DNA of 64,000 nucleotides, from assembly GCA_040388605.1 (NCBI GenBank), contig JAZKBN010000044.1, forward strand, positions 1-64,000, written 5' to 3'. Shown piece after piece: positions 18,019 through 27,400 of this stretch. This DNA is from JAZKBN01 sp040388605 (lineage in GTDB: Bacteria > Bacteroidota > Bacteroidia > Cytophagales > Flexibacteraceae). The position numbers and the translations under genes were made by a program. The notes below the pieces were generated by a model. That model saw only the letters and a program-made list of their open reading frames with translations, had not been told where the DNA came from and did not search any database. Positions within the stretch are counted from its first letter, which is position 1. Each line of letters begins with the position of its first letter.

Positions 18019-19584
18019 TTACCAGTTAAAATCGTCGTTAAGTATTTTATCGAACAGGGTATTTACTTTGCCGGGGGCATTAAAGAGCTGCAAATCTGCG
18101 GCAATAAATACGTAGTTGAGCTTCCCGTTATCGTAGCGCTGGCGAAGGGCCATAGTGTTGCCGCCGCTCCATGTACTTGTTACAGGAGATACAGTAATTT
18201 TACTGATTGTGAATGCCTGCTCACCATTACCTTGGATATTAAATACATCTAAGCCGGTTAAGGCTGAACGGCCGGTATAGGGCATTTCAGGGTAGCCGGT
18301 ATTTAAAGCCGGAACTAAAGAAGCATCGCCGGGATATATCCTAAGGTCAGGATCATTCTTACCTAAAAAGCCTGTTACAGGAATAAGGGCATAGAAGGTT
18401 GAGTTGCTTGGCAATGCGCCTGCGCGCGTTGGCAGCCTGCTGATAATAAGTAGTTTACCCCCGTTATTTTTGTAATTTAATAATGCACCGGCATGGTATT
18501 CAAGCACAAGCTGCGTAGTATCTCGTTTGTTCAGGCTTTTGTTTACCTCACCAAGGAACACCACTTTTTTATACAGGCCCAGTGTAACCTGCATATTAGC
18601 AATGGGGTAATAGGGAAGGTTTTTGCCTCCTCCTGTTACCAGGTCCCAATAATCATAGCCTAGGGGTGCTGCAGATGCAAGGGCCGGGCCATACACATCA
18701 AAAGGTGCAGGGTCGCCGGAGGCATGCTTGCCGCTGTTCGCGTTTATAACCATTAAGTCTGATTTCTTAAGGGTAACAAAGTAAGGCTTTGTGCTGTCTG
18801 TTTTACTGTAAGCGCGGCTTTGGTCGCGGTTACGCATGTAAACAGTATTAATGGCACCCGGCTTCCAGCCCGAAAGTTTAACGGGGGTTGATATTCCGCC
18901 GGCGTTTTTGGTAATAAGTACAGGTACGGCTCCGCCATAAATTATAGCGTTGCCTTCTGCGGGCGAAGCAGGATTTTCGGCTACAATGCTCAGCAGGCTG
19001 AATCCTTTGGGCAGGCTTACCCAATTGCCGTTGTTGGCTTTTACCTCAACGGTATCCCATGTATCGTCGCCGTCTAAATCGCTGCCTGTCCACGGAATGG
19101 TGATCACATTTGTAACGGAATCGGTTTGGGCCATGCTTGACGCCTGTATTTTCAATACCGGGGGTGTGTTACGCAATGGAAGAATTAAAAGTGCAGGGCT
19201 TGGGTCACCTTGTCCGTTTCGGTCAAATGCCTGGGCATAAAACCAAATACGGTTTTTGTTTTCGCTTATGGTGAAGCGGAAGGCAGAATCGGAACGGGAA
19301 ATTAAAGGGGTTTTAGCCAGTTCGGCAACAGGATCAGCTATGGGTCCGTAGGTCCACATAACGCGGTAGCCGGTTACTATGCTTGTTTTGCTGTTTCCGA
19401 GCCAACGCATGGTGAGCTTGGTTTGCCAGGGCTGTGCCCCGTTAAGGATTATACTGTCGAACTCAAGCCGCGTATCGGGAGCATCGGGCAGCAATACATT
19501 GCCATCGGGCTTACAGCCGGCGGCTAAAAGTATAAAAAGAACTAATGTGCTGTATAGTATCCGCAAAATTTGGGGGCGGTACAA
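18019..19584 (-). CDS. Lipoprotein with fibronectin III-like N-terminal region
   Basis: A 521-residue lipoprotein. A hydrophobic signal ends in Leu-Ala-Ala-Gly-Cys with Cys24 as acylation site. Residues about 40-135 resemble a fibronectin type III fold (Leu-Thr-Met-Arg-Trp-Leu-Gly, Tyr-Arg-Val-Met-Trp-Thr). A second beta-rich domain follows (Trp-Thr-Gly-Ser-Asp-Leu-Asp-Gly-Asp-Asp). The C-terminal half (about 270-515) has alternating strands and helices, including Gly-Gly-Lys-Leu-Leu-Ile-Ile-Ser-Arg, like a class I glutamine amidotransferase-type flavodoxin fold, though no catalytic set is visible. The start is TTG at 19584 because no suitable ATG exists. It lies between the T9SS protein and the TonB receptor genes, which suggests a surface role alongside them. 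Confidence 0.7.
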   Translation of the reverse strand: MYRPQILRILYSTLVLFILLAAGCKPDGNVLLPDAPDTRLEFDSIILNGAQPWQTKLTMRWLGNSKTSIVTGYRVMWTYGPIADPVAELAKTPLISRSDSAFRFTISENKNRIWFYAQAFDRNGQGDPSPALLILPLRNTPPVLKIQASSMAQTDSVTNVITIPWTGSDLDGDDTWDTVEVKANNGNWVSLPKGFSLLSIVAENPASPAEGNAIIYGGAVPVLITKNAGGISTPVKLSGWKPGAINTVYMRNRDQSRAYSKTDSTKPYFVTLKKSDLMVINANSGKHASGDPAPFDVYGPALASAAPLGYDYWDLVTGGGKNLPYYPIANMQVTLGLYKKVVFLGEVNKSLNKRDTTQLVLEYHAGALLNYKNNGGKLLIISRLPTRAGALPSNSTFYALIPVTGFLGKNDPDLRIYPGDASLVPALNTGYPEMPYTGRSALTGLDVFNIQGNGEQAFTISKITVSPVTSTWSGGNTMALRQRYDNGKLNYVFIAADLQLFNAPGKVNTLFDKILNDDFNW

Positions 19585-19727
19585 TGGTTAAATGAGTTGT
19601 TTTTTGAAACCTCTAAGGTTTTCAACACTAGGCGTCCGGGTCGAATTTTTATCTTGTAAAGATGGCAATTGCCCGGCCTGATAATGCCGGGATAGGGTTT
19701 ATTCCGGTTAATGCCTGAATGAATATA

Positions 19728-19759
19728 CCTGTCGCCGGCAAGTCTTGCACAGCGACAGG
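19728..19759 (-). terminator. Hairpin downstream of the T9SS OB-fold-like gene
   Basis: CCTGTCGC at 19728-19735 pairs with GCGACAGG at 19752-19759, with further pairing of GCAAG and CTTGC inside the loop. It lies about 50 nt after the stop of the 734-aa gene, before the lipoprotein start. The U-tract is weak. Confidence 0.55.
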
Positions 19760-19806
19760 CTATTCAAAATTCCAGGTTCGTTAATTCAATTAATACCTAC
19801 GGGGTA

Positions 19807-22011
19807 TTAATAAACCACTACCCTTGTACGGTATGCTTTTTCGCCTTCGGCCTGAACATTTATAACATAAACTCCGGCAGCAAGGTTGCTGATGTCCATT
19901 GAAGATTGTGCGGCACTGCTTTGCATAACTTTAAGCGTTACACCGGTAAGGCTGCTGAGCGAAATGCTGTGATTCTTACCTGCAGTTTTAGTGGCAACAG
20001 TAAGTTTACCGGTTGCAGGGTTAGGGAACAGGCTGTAGCCGGCTGCTGTAAAATCTTTTGCAATGCCGGTGATAAATGCATTTTGGAAATCGCTTGTATT
20101 ACGTGGCATAACCTTTATAGTTCCGAAAGACTGGAATATAAGGCCGGACACTGTATTTGCTTTATCGCCGTACTGAACTATGTGAGGGTTGCTGGCTGAA
20201 TACTGGAACTGCCTGTAATAATTACCGGTTATATTGGTTGCATTCAAAGAGCTGAAGCTTGTTGCGCTTTGACGGCCGGTCAATATAATTACACCACGGC
20301 TGGCGTTACCAGGGTCAGGGCCCATGCGGTATTCGCCAAAGTTGGTGCCGGGAGTAATAACACCGGATGAGACTACCACGTTGGTATCACAAACGTAAAG
20401 GGTATCGCCTACAGGGCTGTGTACTTTTACGTAAACACCTTCATACTTTTCGTTAAGCAAAGCATTGTAAGAGTTCATTTCATCTGAACTCAGGCTTAAG
20501 GGTGTAAGCTGCGTAGGTGTGGCAGTAATTACAGATGCCTGGGTAATATTTACCAGTGAGGTCATTACATTGCGCCATTCAGATACAATACCTGTAACAC
20601 GAACTTTTTGACCGATTGTGAACGCTTCCACATCAGGATTACCGGGTTGAAGCCAGATTCCGTCTAATGCCGATGCTGTGGGAGATTGCTGAATGAAAAT
20701 AGTACCCAGGTTGGTGCTGTCGAATTGTGAAGTTACGTAACCGTTCAGTGTTACAGTATCTGCCTGTATTGCACTTCTGCCGGTGGCATCTAATGAGAAT
20801 TGTACATCAGAAATATGCGTACCATCGCTATGAACGAAATAGCCGATTGGTGCTGTATTACCGGGTACGTTCGGAAAATTGGCAACCTGGTTGTTTGCAT
20901 CAGTGGCAGACACATAATATTTCACATAAGTGCCATCATCATAACCCGGAAGCTGAACCGTATAAGTACCTGTGGTTCCAACCTGGGTCATATCTGTTGA
21001 AGTATAAGTAGTAAGGTCACCGGTAGTGTACCAAATCTTAGCGCCGGTTACGGTGCTGTTAGCAGAAATTATGCGGGCTGTAACGGTAGGCTTTTCCTGT
21101 GCCGCAGGCGTGTAAGGTGTACGGTGAAGACTGCCGATGCTTGGGGCTGCCGCACCCAGTACAAAGTGAGAAGCATCAAAAGGCGCTAATGTGTACCCCC
21201 TGTTAAAAGTACTTGTAACAGGACAGTTATTTTTTTGGTGAATAATAATGCCGCTTATGCCGGTATAACGATCTCCTACATTGGGTGCAATCCAACCATT
21301 ACGGGTACGCATGGCAGCAAACCTGTCGTTCACCTGCATAACGTTCCCTTGTGCATCTTGAATGTCGAAACGCCAACGCTGTTCCTGGGTTGTCTGATCA
21401 GTAAAGTTTGAAGTTGCGGTAACAATTACATCACGAAAATTAACATAAGCACCTTCGTACTGCTCGCCGGTAGGCAGAACATTATATCCGTTGGCATCAT
21501 TGAAAACGCCTATGCTCAAAACCTTAGGTTGCGGGGCAGGGCCGGTGCGGCCAATTACCTGTACACCATCAGGGTTAGGCACAATTTGGGTTTCAGATTC
21601 GCCGTTAGCAGGGGTGCTGCCAAGGAATTCCTGCATGCGGCCGGTTATTTCAACCGTATCGCCTTCCACGAGGTCAAGTATATCAGATGGGCTGGTTGGG
21701 TTTGCTGTATTGGGACGCACACCCAAGGTGCTGAAAGGGCCGTAATCATTAACATCGTGAATCCAGATTTGGCGGTTGCCTACACTGGTGGTTTGGGCAA
21801 TGCCGCCTTTTACCATTACAATGCCGCGCACCTTTACAACAATGCTGCTTGGCGTACCCAGAACATCGCAATAAGCGGGATTAGGGCGATCGTCGCAGTT
21901 AGACAAATCCTGGCCGGGCCAAGTTTGCAAATCGTGCACTGAAACCAAAGGCTGAGCTATGGCTGCACAGGCGAAAAACGCACCGGCGAGGGTAAGTATT
22001 ACTTTTTTCAT
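19807..22011 (-). CDS. T9SS-sorted secreted protein with OB-fold-like (DUF5689/YhcR-type) domains
   Basis: A 734-residue secreted protein with a signal peptide (about residues 1-19). Residues about 45-150 and 165-265 look like two OB-fold-like modules (Val-Arg-Gly-Ile-Val, Gly-Asp-Thr-Val-Glu-Ile-Thr-Gly-Arg), of the kind seen in YhcR/DUF5689 proteins and beside extracellular nucleases. A beta-sandwich segment (about 300-390) follows, then a third OB-like module (about 415-500). The C-terminal 75 residues are a T9SS type A sorting domain (Tyr-Ser-Leu-Phe-Pro-Asn-Pro...Gly-Val-Tyr-Val-Ile-Asn-Val). No nuclease catalytic domain is present. It is the second gene of a minus-strand group leading to a TonB-dependent receptor. 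Confidence 0.82.
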   Translation of the reverse strand: MKKVILTLAGAFFACAAIAQPLVSVHDLQTWPGQDLSNCDDRPNPAYCDVLGTPSSIVVKVRGIVMVKGGIAQTTSVGNRQIWIHDVNDYGPFSTLGVRPNTANPTSPSDILDLVEGDTVEITGRMQEFLGSTPANGESETQIVPNPDGVQVIGRTGPAPQPKVLSIGVFNDANGYNVLPTGEQYEGAYVNFRDVIVTATSNFTDQTTQEQRWRFDIQDAQGNVMQVNDRFAAMRTRNGWIAPNVGDRYTGISGIIIHQKNNCPVTSTFNRGYTLAPFDASHFVLGAAAPSIGSLHRTPYTPAAQEKPTVTARIISANSTVTGAKIWYTTGDLTTYTSTDMTQVGTTGTYTVQLPGYDDGTYVKYYVSATDANNQVANFPNVPGNTAPIGYFVHSDGTHISDVQFSLDATGRSAIQADTVTLNGYVTSQFDSTNLGTIFIQQSPTASALDGIWLQPGNPDVEAFTIGQKVRVTGIVSEWRNVMTSLVNITQASVITATPTQLTPLSLSSDEMNSYNALLNEKYEGVYVKVHSPVGDTLYVCDTNVVVSSGVITPGTNFGEYRMGPDPGNASRGVIILTGRQSATSFSSLNATNITGNYYRQFQYSASNPHIVQYGDKANTVSGLIFQSFGTIKVMPRNTSDFQNAFITGIAKDFTAAGYSLFPNPATGKLTVATKTAGKNHSISLSSLTGVTLKVMQSSAAQSSMDISNLAAGVYVINVQAEGEKAYRTRVVVY

Positions 22012-22171
22012 AGTCTTAATAAAGAGAACTAATTGAGCTGTAGTATATTATTTTCGTAGGTGTGTTTAATTCTTGCATTAAACCGATTTTTTAAGCCGGA
22101 TTAAAGGGTAAATATTAGCCGGAATTTCACATTATTAAGTAATGCGCAACCCTACGCTACTAATACAAGTC

Positions 22172-24460
22172 TTACTTAATTAAGGTAAACCTGCCTTTGT
22201 ACTGCTTTTTTGTATCAAGGTCTTCTACCGAGAACAGGTAAAGGCCGCGGGCTGTTATCTGGTTGAATTTGCTGAGCAAATCCCAGGCATGCTCGCCGCC
22301 CGACATTACATTTTGGTCAGGATTTGAATTGGTTGTGTACCATTTAGAACCGCTGCCGTTATAGCTTTGGTCGTGGTTTATTTCATCAACCAAATCGCCG
22401 CTTGCGGTAAATACACGTATAACGCATCGGGCAGGCAGGTTAGCGAACATGAGCTTTTTCTGCTCAGGTTTTGCGCCGGAAGCTTCCCAAAGGGCGCTGC
22501 CGTAATAAGGATTCGGATAAACGAAGGGAGCGTCTTTTTCAGCATCGGGGTTTGCAGGCTTACCGGCAAAGGCACGGTGCAGGTTCTGCAATACCGATGA
22601 TTCCAATGAAGGCAGGGCATTCACTGTATCGCCGTTATCGAAAGCGGTAAGGGCAACGGCATGCTGCCATCCGTTCTGTATATTGGCAAAGCTGTATTTG
22701 TACCAATACTTGGTTGTATCGCCGTCGAACATCATTGGTTCTGTAAGGCGAATATCTTTAAAACCGGTATTGGCGAAAAGGGTGTCGTTATCGCGGTCGA
22801 AGGTGCGGGCAACATGCAGGTTAGCTTCCACATCGGGGCTGCCGCCTGTTTCAAAACCAACAGTTGAGCGGTATAAACGATAACCCTGAAAATCGCGTTT
22901 AAGGCTGATAGGGTCTATGCTTTGCTCGGCGTTGTCGCTCCAGTAAAGGTCAACTTTATGGTCGCCTGCCACCACCTTGGTTATGGGCATATCAGGCGGT
23001 GTTGGCAAAATGTAGCGTTTTACTGGGCGTGTATCACCCAAGCTGTCGGGGCGACCATCGTGGTTATGGTCGTTACCGTCGAACACGCTTTGCACCCATT
23101 GCATATTCTTCACCAAATCAACCTTTTCCTCGGGGCTGTCATAGGTTAAGGGGTTGCCATCGAAATTGCGGCGGGCGCAAACAAGGGCAAATGTTATAAG
23201 AATGCTGTCGCCTTTAATTCCGCGGGCGCTGTCGGTTGGGTTCAGGCTTGCAAAAGGGCCTGCAGATATGAGCAACGAACGGCTTGCGCCGTTTTTCATG
23301 TTTACTGAATCTGTTTTCCAGTTAGTCAGGCGTCGCATGCTGGTTTGCATGTAACGGTAACGGGCTTCATCAGTGGCAGGCTGCGCAAAATCTCCGCCGG
23401 TGGCATTGTACTGCCAGGTACGGAAAGTAGTGCGGAAATATTTTGTACTGTCGGTGCGGCCGGTACGGTCAGGGGCATACCTGAAACCGGCTTTATCTGT
23501 GGCACCAAGGAATTTTATGCCGGCATAGCTCTTCACTGCTATATCGTCGGGGCTGGCATCGTACTCATAGGCTGCATTCAGGCTGTCGATATAACCGTTA
23601 CCGCCTTTTGTATAAAAGCCCAGGCTGCCCGGCGGGTTGCTGAGCACATTTCGCAAAACAGTTTCTGCCCAAAAGCCCACAAAAACACTATCAAGCTTGT
23701 TGCGGCCAACGTTTTTAATCTTGTAATTGAAAATAATGAAAAAGTTAGAGTAGTTGTAATTCCAGTTATAGCTTTCCAAATGCACATCCAGCCCAAGCGG
23801 GGTATGCGCAGCATTGGGGTTGCTGCCGATTGTTCCGGGAGCCTGCTTATATTTTTCAGTAAAATCCATCAGGTAATCCTGGTGGCTTATGGCTTCATCG
23901 CGGTATAATGCGCCACGACTTCTTAAACTGCTGCGTTCTTTAATTAAAAAGCCTTTTTCAGTTGCAAACTCAAAATTGAGGCTGTTTGGTGCATAACCGG
24001 ATGCGCTGCTGAATGCCGAAGTACTTACAAAACGGTTGTTACCAACCTGTGCGCCTACCCAAAGCCCTCCTAGCCCACAGTTTTCATTACCGCTTCCGGC
24101 AGGATACTCACAGCTGGGATAACCTTTAACCGTATAGCTGCCTTTAAAGCTGTTCCCAAAAAGACCTACATTGGCTATTGTAGCCCGAATGTTACTTTGA
24201 TCAGTTAACCGCTCGTCGAATGTGGGCTGTGCCCATAAAGGCGCAAAAGCCGACATTACTAAAAACAGGCAAAGCAGGGCTCTTAACAAGGATAATGAAG
24301 TGAGAATGCGCAGAAATGAAGTAAAATTAAAGCTTACCGCTTTATCAAAAGCCGTGTACCTGTTTTGAACAAAAGCCCACATGTTCCTATTATTCCCGGA
24401 AACAAACATTTTGTTTTGCGACATCTGCGCTGAAAAAGGAGATTTGAACCGGTGAGGCAT
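22172..24460 (-). CDS. Large secreted protein with FlgD/T9SS-like C-terminus
   Basis: A secreted protein of about 762 residues. Its hydrophobic signal segment lies unusually far from the N-terminus and ends Ala-Pro-Leu-Trp-Ala-Gln. The mature start Phe-Asp-Glu-Arg-Leu-Thr is followed by a beta-rich region with paired Cys. A fibronectin-like segment is preceded by an Asp/His-rich loop (Asp-Gly-Asn-Asp-His-Asn-His-Asp-Gly-Arg-Pro-Asp) that looks Ca2+-binding. The last 95 residues contain Val-Tyr-Pro-Asn-Pro-Tyr, Arg-Val-Phe-Thr-Ala-Ser-Gly-Asp-Leu and Arg-Gly-Leu-Tyr-Leu-Phe, the FlgD-Ig/T9SS type. The start is uncertain: TTG 24526, ATG 24460 and ATG 24385 are all in frame, and the last gives the most normal leader. 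It is first in the group 24.5-14.9 kb. Confidence 0.75.
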   Translation of the reverse strand: MPHRFKSPFSAQMSQNKMFVSGNNRNMWAFVQNRYTAFDKAVSFNFTSFLRILTSLSLLRALLCLFLVMSAFAPLWAQPTFDERLTDQSNIRATIANVGLFGNSFKGSYTVKGYPSCEYPAGSGNENCGLGGLWVGAQVGNNRFVSTSAFSSASGYAPNSLNFEFATEKGFLIKERSSLRSRGALYRDEAISHQDYLMDFTEKYKQAPGTIGSNPNAAHTPLGLDVHLESYNWNYNYSNFFIIFNYKIKNVGRNKLDSVFVGFWAETVLRNVLSNPPGSLGFYTKGGNGYIDSLNAAYEYDASPDDIAVKSYAGIKFLGATDKAGFRYAPDRTGRTDSTKYFRTTFRTWQYNATGGDFAQPATDEARYRYMQTSMRRLTNWKTDSVNMKNGASRSLLISAGPFASLNPTDSARGIKGDSILITFALVCARRNFDGNPLTYDSPEEKVDLVKNMQWVQSVFDGNDHNHDGRPDSLGDTRPVKRYILPTPPDMPITKVVAGDHKVDLYWSDNAEQSIDPISLKRDFQGYRLYRSTVGFETGGSPDVEANLHVARTFDRDNDTLFANTGFKDIRLTEPMMFDGDTTKYWYKYSFANIQNGWQHAVALTAFDNGDTVNALPSLESSVLQNLHRAFAGKPANPDAEKDAPFVYPNPYYGSALWEASGAKPEQKKLMFANLPARCVIRVFTASGDLVDEINHDQSYNGSGSKWYTTNSNPDQNVMSGGEHAWDLLSKFNQITARGLYLFSVEDLDTKKQYKGRFTLIK

Positions 24461-24526
24461 TGAAATAAAGCGCCCGAAACTGTTCCGATTGAAAGGCCGG
24501 GATCTTTGCTGTAAAATTTCATGCAA

Positions 24527-25004
24527 AAATAAGGAAAAGGCACGGCATGTTTGTTATGCCCATGTTAAGAGATGCATGTTTTAATCAGTAAATTTTTCAG
24601 CCCGTTTACACTATTCTAATTTTCCTCCACAGGCTTAGGGCGTTAAGGCTGCACCGGCCGGACTTTACTTATATAATTACCTATTAAAAAGAAGATATTC
24701 CTTAACCTTTCCGCATAATTCAAACGAAATACTCCGGTTACAATGCGAAAAAATCAAAATCCGATGGTGCCCCTTGAGATTTAGCCGGCAAAAGCTTCAA
24801 TCAACGAATTGTATTTTTTTAACAATTGCGGGTATGGCTATTAGAAATCCTTTTGCGTAACGTCTTTACTATAAACTCAAGAGCTGTTCTCTGAATACTG
24901 TACAATTAAGCCATAAGCATGGTTATTAAAATACCGGGAGGTTAAATGCTGCCCTGATTTCTGATCGATAATAAGATGTTACATGCTCATTCCGCTTATG
25001 GCCG
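24527..25004. other. Intergenic region, no gene recognised
   Basis: About 480 bases between the secreted-protein gene and the pyrophosphatase terminator. It is AT-rich with no convincing coding frame, tRNA or repeat. It should hold the promoter of the minus-strand cluster starting near 24.5 kb, but no unambiguous promoter motif was seen. Confidence 0.5.
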
Positions 25005-25048
25005 GTATAAACAAATAGCGGGGCTTTCGCCCCGCTATTTGTTTATAC
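25005..25048 (-). terminator. Very strong intrinsic terminator of hppA
   Basis: A perfect 20-bp inverted repeat (left arm 25005-25024, right arm 25029-25048, GC core GCGGGGC/GCCCCGC) with a 4-nt TTTC loop begins 16 nt after the hppA stop. The AT-rich outer half of the stem gives an A-tract and a T-tract on either strand, including T-rich sequence after the core on the minus strand. Confidence 0.92.
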
Positions 25049-25063
25049 TACACAGAAAGTAAG

Positions 25064-27274
25064 CTACTTTTTAATATTGCTTACCGGGCTTATCATAGCC
25101 ACTGCTTTTTCCTTCTTTGGTTCGGCATTAACATGCTGCTCTACAGGTTTTTTAACGTGTTGCAGGTTAGCCCAACCGGTTTTAGTTATATGCGGACCAA
25201 TTACAAGGGCCACAATTGACATCAATTTAATTAAGATGTTCATAGAAGGGCCGCTGGTATCTTTGAAAGGGTCGCCAACAGTATCGCCGGTAACAGATGC
25301 CTTGTGGGGCTCGCTGCCTTTGTAGTGCGTAACGCCGTTAATTACCACGCCTTTTTCGAAAGACTTCTTGGCATTATCCCAGGCACCGCCTGCGTTAGAT
25401 TGGAAAATAGCCATGAGCACACCGGCAACCGTTACACCTGCAAGCATGCCGCCCAGCACCGAGGCGCCGAATACATAACCTACAAATACAGGTACTAACA
25501 GCGCCATGGCACCCGGCAGCAACATTTCACGAAGCGCAGCCGTAGTGCTTATTTCAATACACTTTTGGTAATCGGCTTCAACACCGGGTACACCTTCCAT
25601 CAGGCCTTTAATTTCCCTGAACTGGCGACGTACTTCCATTACCATTTTCATGGCGGCGTTACCTACCGCGCCCATAGCCAATGAAGAGAACACGAAAGGA
25701 ATCATGCCGCCAACGAACAGGCCGGCAAGCACAGGGGCCTGCGAAATATCTATCTCGTTCAAATCTGTTGCGTGCATAAATGCAGCGAACAATGCCAATG
25801 AAGTTAAAGCAGCTGAAGCAATGGCGAAGCCTTTACCAATGGCAGCAGTGGTGTTACCAACTGCATCAAGCACATCTGTATTGTGACGAACCTCTTTAGG
25901 CAGGCCGCTCATTTCAGCAATACCGCCTGCATTATCAGCAATAGGGCCGAATGCGTCAATTGCAAGTTGCATGCCTGTTGTAGCCATCATACCGGCAGCG
26001 GCAATAGCCACTCCGTATAAGCCGGCCTGCTCAAAACTGAGCACTATACCGGCAGCAAGAATCAGAATAGGTAGCGCTGTGCTAATCATACCCACACCAA
26101 GGCCTGCAATAATATTGGTGGCCGCGCCTGTATCGCTCTTCTGAATAATGCTGTTAACAGGGGGCTTGCCCATGCTGCAATAATATTCTGTAACCAAACT
26201 GATAAGCGTACCTACCACAAGGCCCACAACCACCGCAAAGAATACGTTCAGGCTGGTATAAGTTACACCCGCCAGCTCGAAATTAGCCGGAAGTATTTTA
26301 TTGATAATGAAGTAAGAAGCACCTGCAGTAAGTATAACTGCAGCGTAGTTACCCACGTTCAGAGCCGTTTGCGGATCACCGCCTTCTTTTACTTTTACGA
26401 AGAAGCATGCTATAATGCTGAATACGATACCGGCCGCCGCAATAAGCAAGGGCAATATAATGGCCGACATACCATCATAAGCATCAACCGATTTAATTTC
26501 GGCGCCAAGCACCATGGTTGCCAAAATAGTAGCTACGAAAGAGCCGAAAAGGTCGGCGCCCATACCGGCAACGTCGCCTACGTTATCACCTACGTTATCG
26601 GCAATTACGGCAGGGTTACGCGGGTCATCTTCAGGAATGTTGGCTTCTACTTTACCAACCAGGTCAGCGCCAACATCGGCAGCTTTGGTGTATATACCGC
26701 CACCTACACGCGCGAAAAGGGCAATACTTTCAGCGCCAAGGCTGAAGCCGGTAAGCACTTCAAGCACCTTCATCATAGGCGCGCCAAATTCATGGCCGGG
26801 GTTGTACATGCGCAGGAATACAATGAACAGTACGCCAAGGCCGATTACTGCCAGGCCCACAACGCCCATTCCCATTACCGAACCGCCTGCAAATGAAATA
26901 TCAAGGGCTTTACTGAGGCTTGTGCGGGCAGCCTGCGCTGTACGTACGTTAGCTTTAGTGGCTATGCGCATGCCTATAAAACCGGCAAGGCCTGAGAAAA
27001 ATGCGCCAATTAGAAAGGCTACTATAATAAGCGGAGAAGATTTATCGTCGCCGTTGGTGAGTAAAAACAGCAGAACCGAGGCAATTGCTGCAAAAATTAC
27101 AAGTATTTTGTATTCAGCTTTCAGGAAAGCCATAGCACCATCTGCTATGTATCCGGCAATTTGCTGCATTTTTTCATTACCCGCATCCTGTTTGGTAACC
27201 CATGCGGATCGCCAAACGACAAATAATAATGACAATACCCCAAGAGCCGGGACAGCGTAGAGAATGTTTTCCAT
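25064..27274 (-). CDS. hppA: K+-dependent membrane-bound pyrophosphatase (H+ or Na+ pump)
   Basis: An integral inner-membrane pump that couples pyrophosphate hydrolysis to H+ and/or Na+ export. It has 736 residues with about 16 hydrophobic segments, normal for the family. The pyrophosphate-binding motif Asp-Val-Gly-Ala-Asp-Leu-Val-Gly-Lys-Val-Glu and the acidic Asp-Asn-Val-Gly-Asp-Asn-Val-Gly-Asp motif are intact. The Gly-Asn-Thr-Thr-Ala-Ala segment has Ala where K+-independent enzymes carry Lys, which predicts K+ dependence. The transported ion cannot be settled by eye. I chose ATG 27274 (Met-Glu-Asn-Ile-Leu) over an upstream start at 27313 because it places the first membrane helix normally. 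It is divergent from the helix-hairpin-helix gene. Confidence 0.96.
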   Translation of the reverse strand: MENILYAVPALGVLSLLFVVWRSAWVTKQDAGNEKMQQIAGYIADGAMAFLKAEYKILVIFAAIASVLLFLLTNGDDKSSPLIIVAFLIGAFFSGLAGFIGMRIATKANVRTAQAARTSLSKALDISFAGGSVMGMGVVGLAVIGLGVLFIVFLRMYNPGHEFGAPMMKVLEVLTGFSLGAESIALFARVGGGIYTKAADVGADLVGKVEANIPEDDPRNPAVIADNVGDNVGDVAGMGADLFGSFVATILATMVLGAEIKSVDAYDGMSAIILPLLIAAAGIVFSIIACFFVKVKEGGDPQTALNVGNYAAVILTAGASYFIINKILPANFELAGVTYTSLNVFFAVVVGLVVGTLISLVTEYYCSMGKPPVNSIIQKSDTGAATNIIAGLGVGMISTALPILILAAGIVLSFEQAGLYGVAIAAAGMMATTGMQLAIDAFGPIADNAGGIAEMSGLPKEVRHNTDVLDAVGNTTAAIGKGFAIASAALTSLALFAAFMHATDLNEIDISQAPVLAGLFVGGMIPFVFSSLAMGAVGNAAMKMVMEVRRQFREIKGLMEGVPGVEADYQKCIEISTTAALREMLLPGAMALLVPVFVGYVFGASVLGGMLAGVTVAGVLMAIFQSNAGGAWDNAKKSFEKGVVINGVTHYKGSEPHKASVTGDTVGDPFKDTSGPSMNILIKLMSIVALVIGPHITKTGWANLQHVKKPVEQHVNAEPKKEKAVAMISPVSNIKK

Positions 27275-27400
27275 ATTTCGGTATTTGGTATCTTGTGCAA
27301 TTAAGCGCTGCAAAATAAGTGAAACCCCTCTAATAAAAAAATAAGGCCCAAAAGGCTTTCAAAATGCATAAGAGCGTATCTTGCCCTCTTATATTATAAA

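Noticed and set aside
14944..19584. SusC/SusD polysaccharide uptake pair
   Set aside because: The lipoprotein next to the TonB receptor shows fibronectin-like and alpha/beta regions and not the helical TPR layout of SusD.
25005..25048. A 20-bp perfect inverted repeat considered as insertion-sequence end
   Set aside because: The arms are adjacent with a 4-nt loop directly after the hppA stop, as in a terminator, and no transposase is nearby.
26369..27260. Two overlapping plus-strand open frames opposite hppA
   Set aside because: hppA motifs are complete on the minus strand; the plus-strand translations have no membrane or domain signal and arise from biased codon use.
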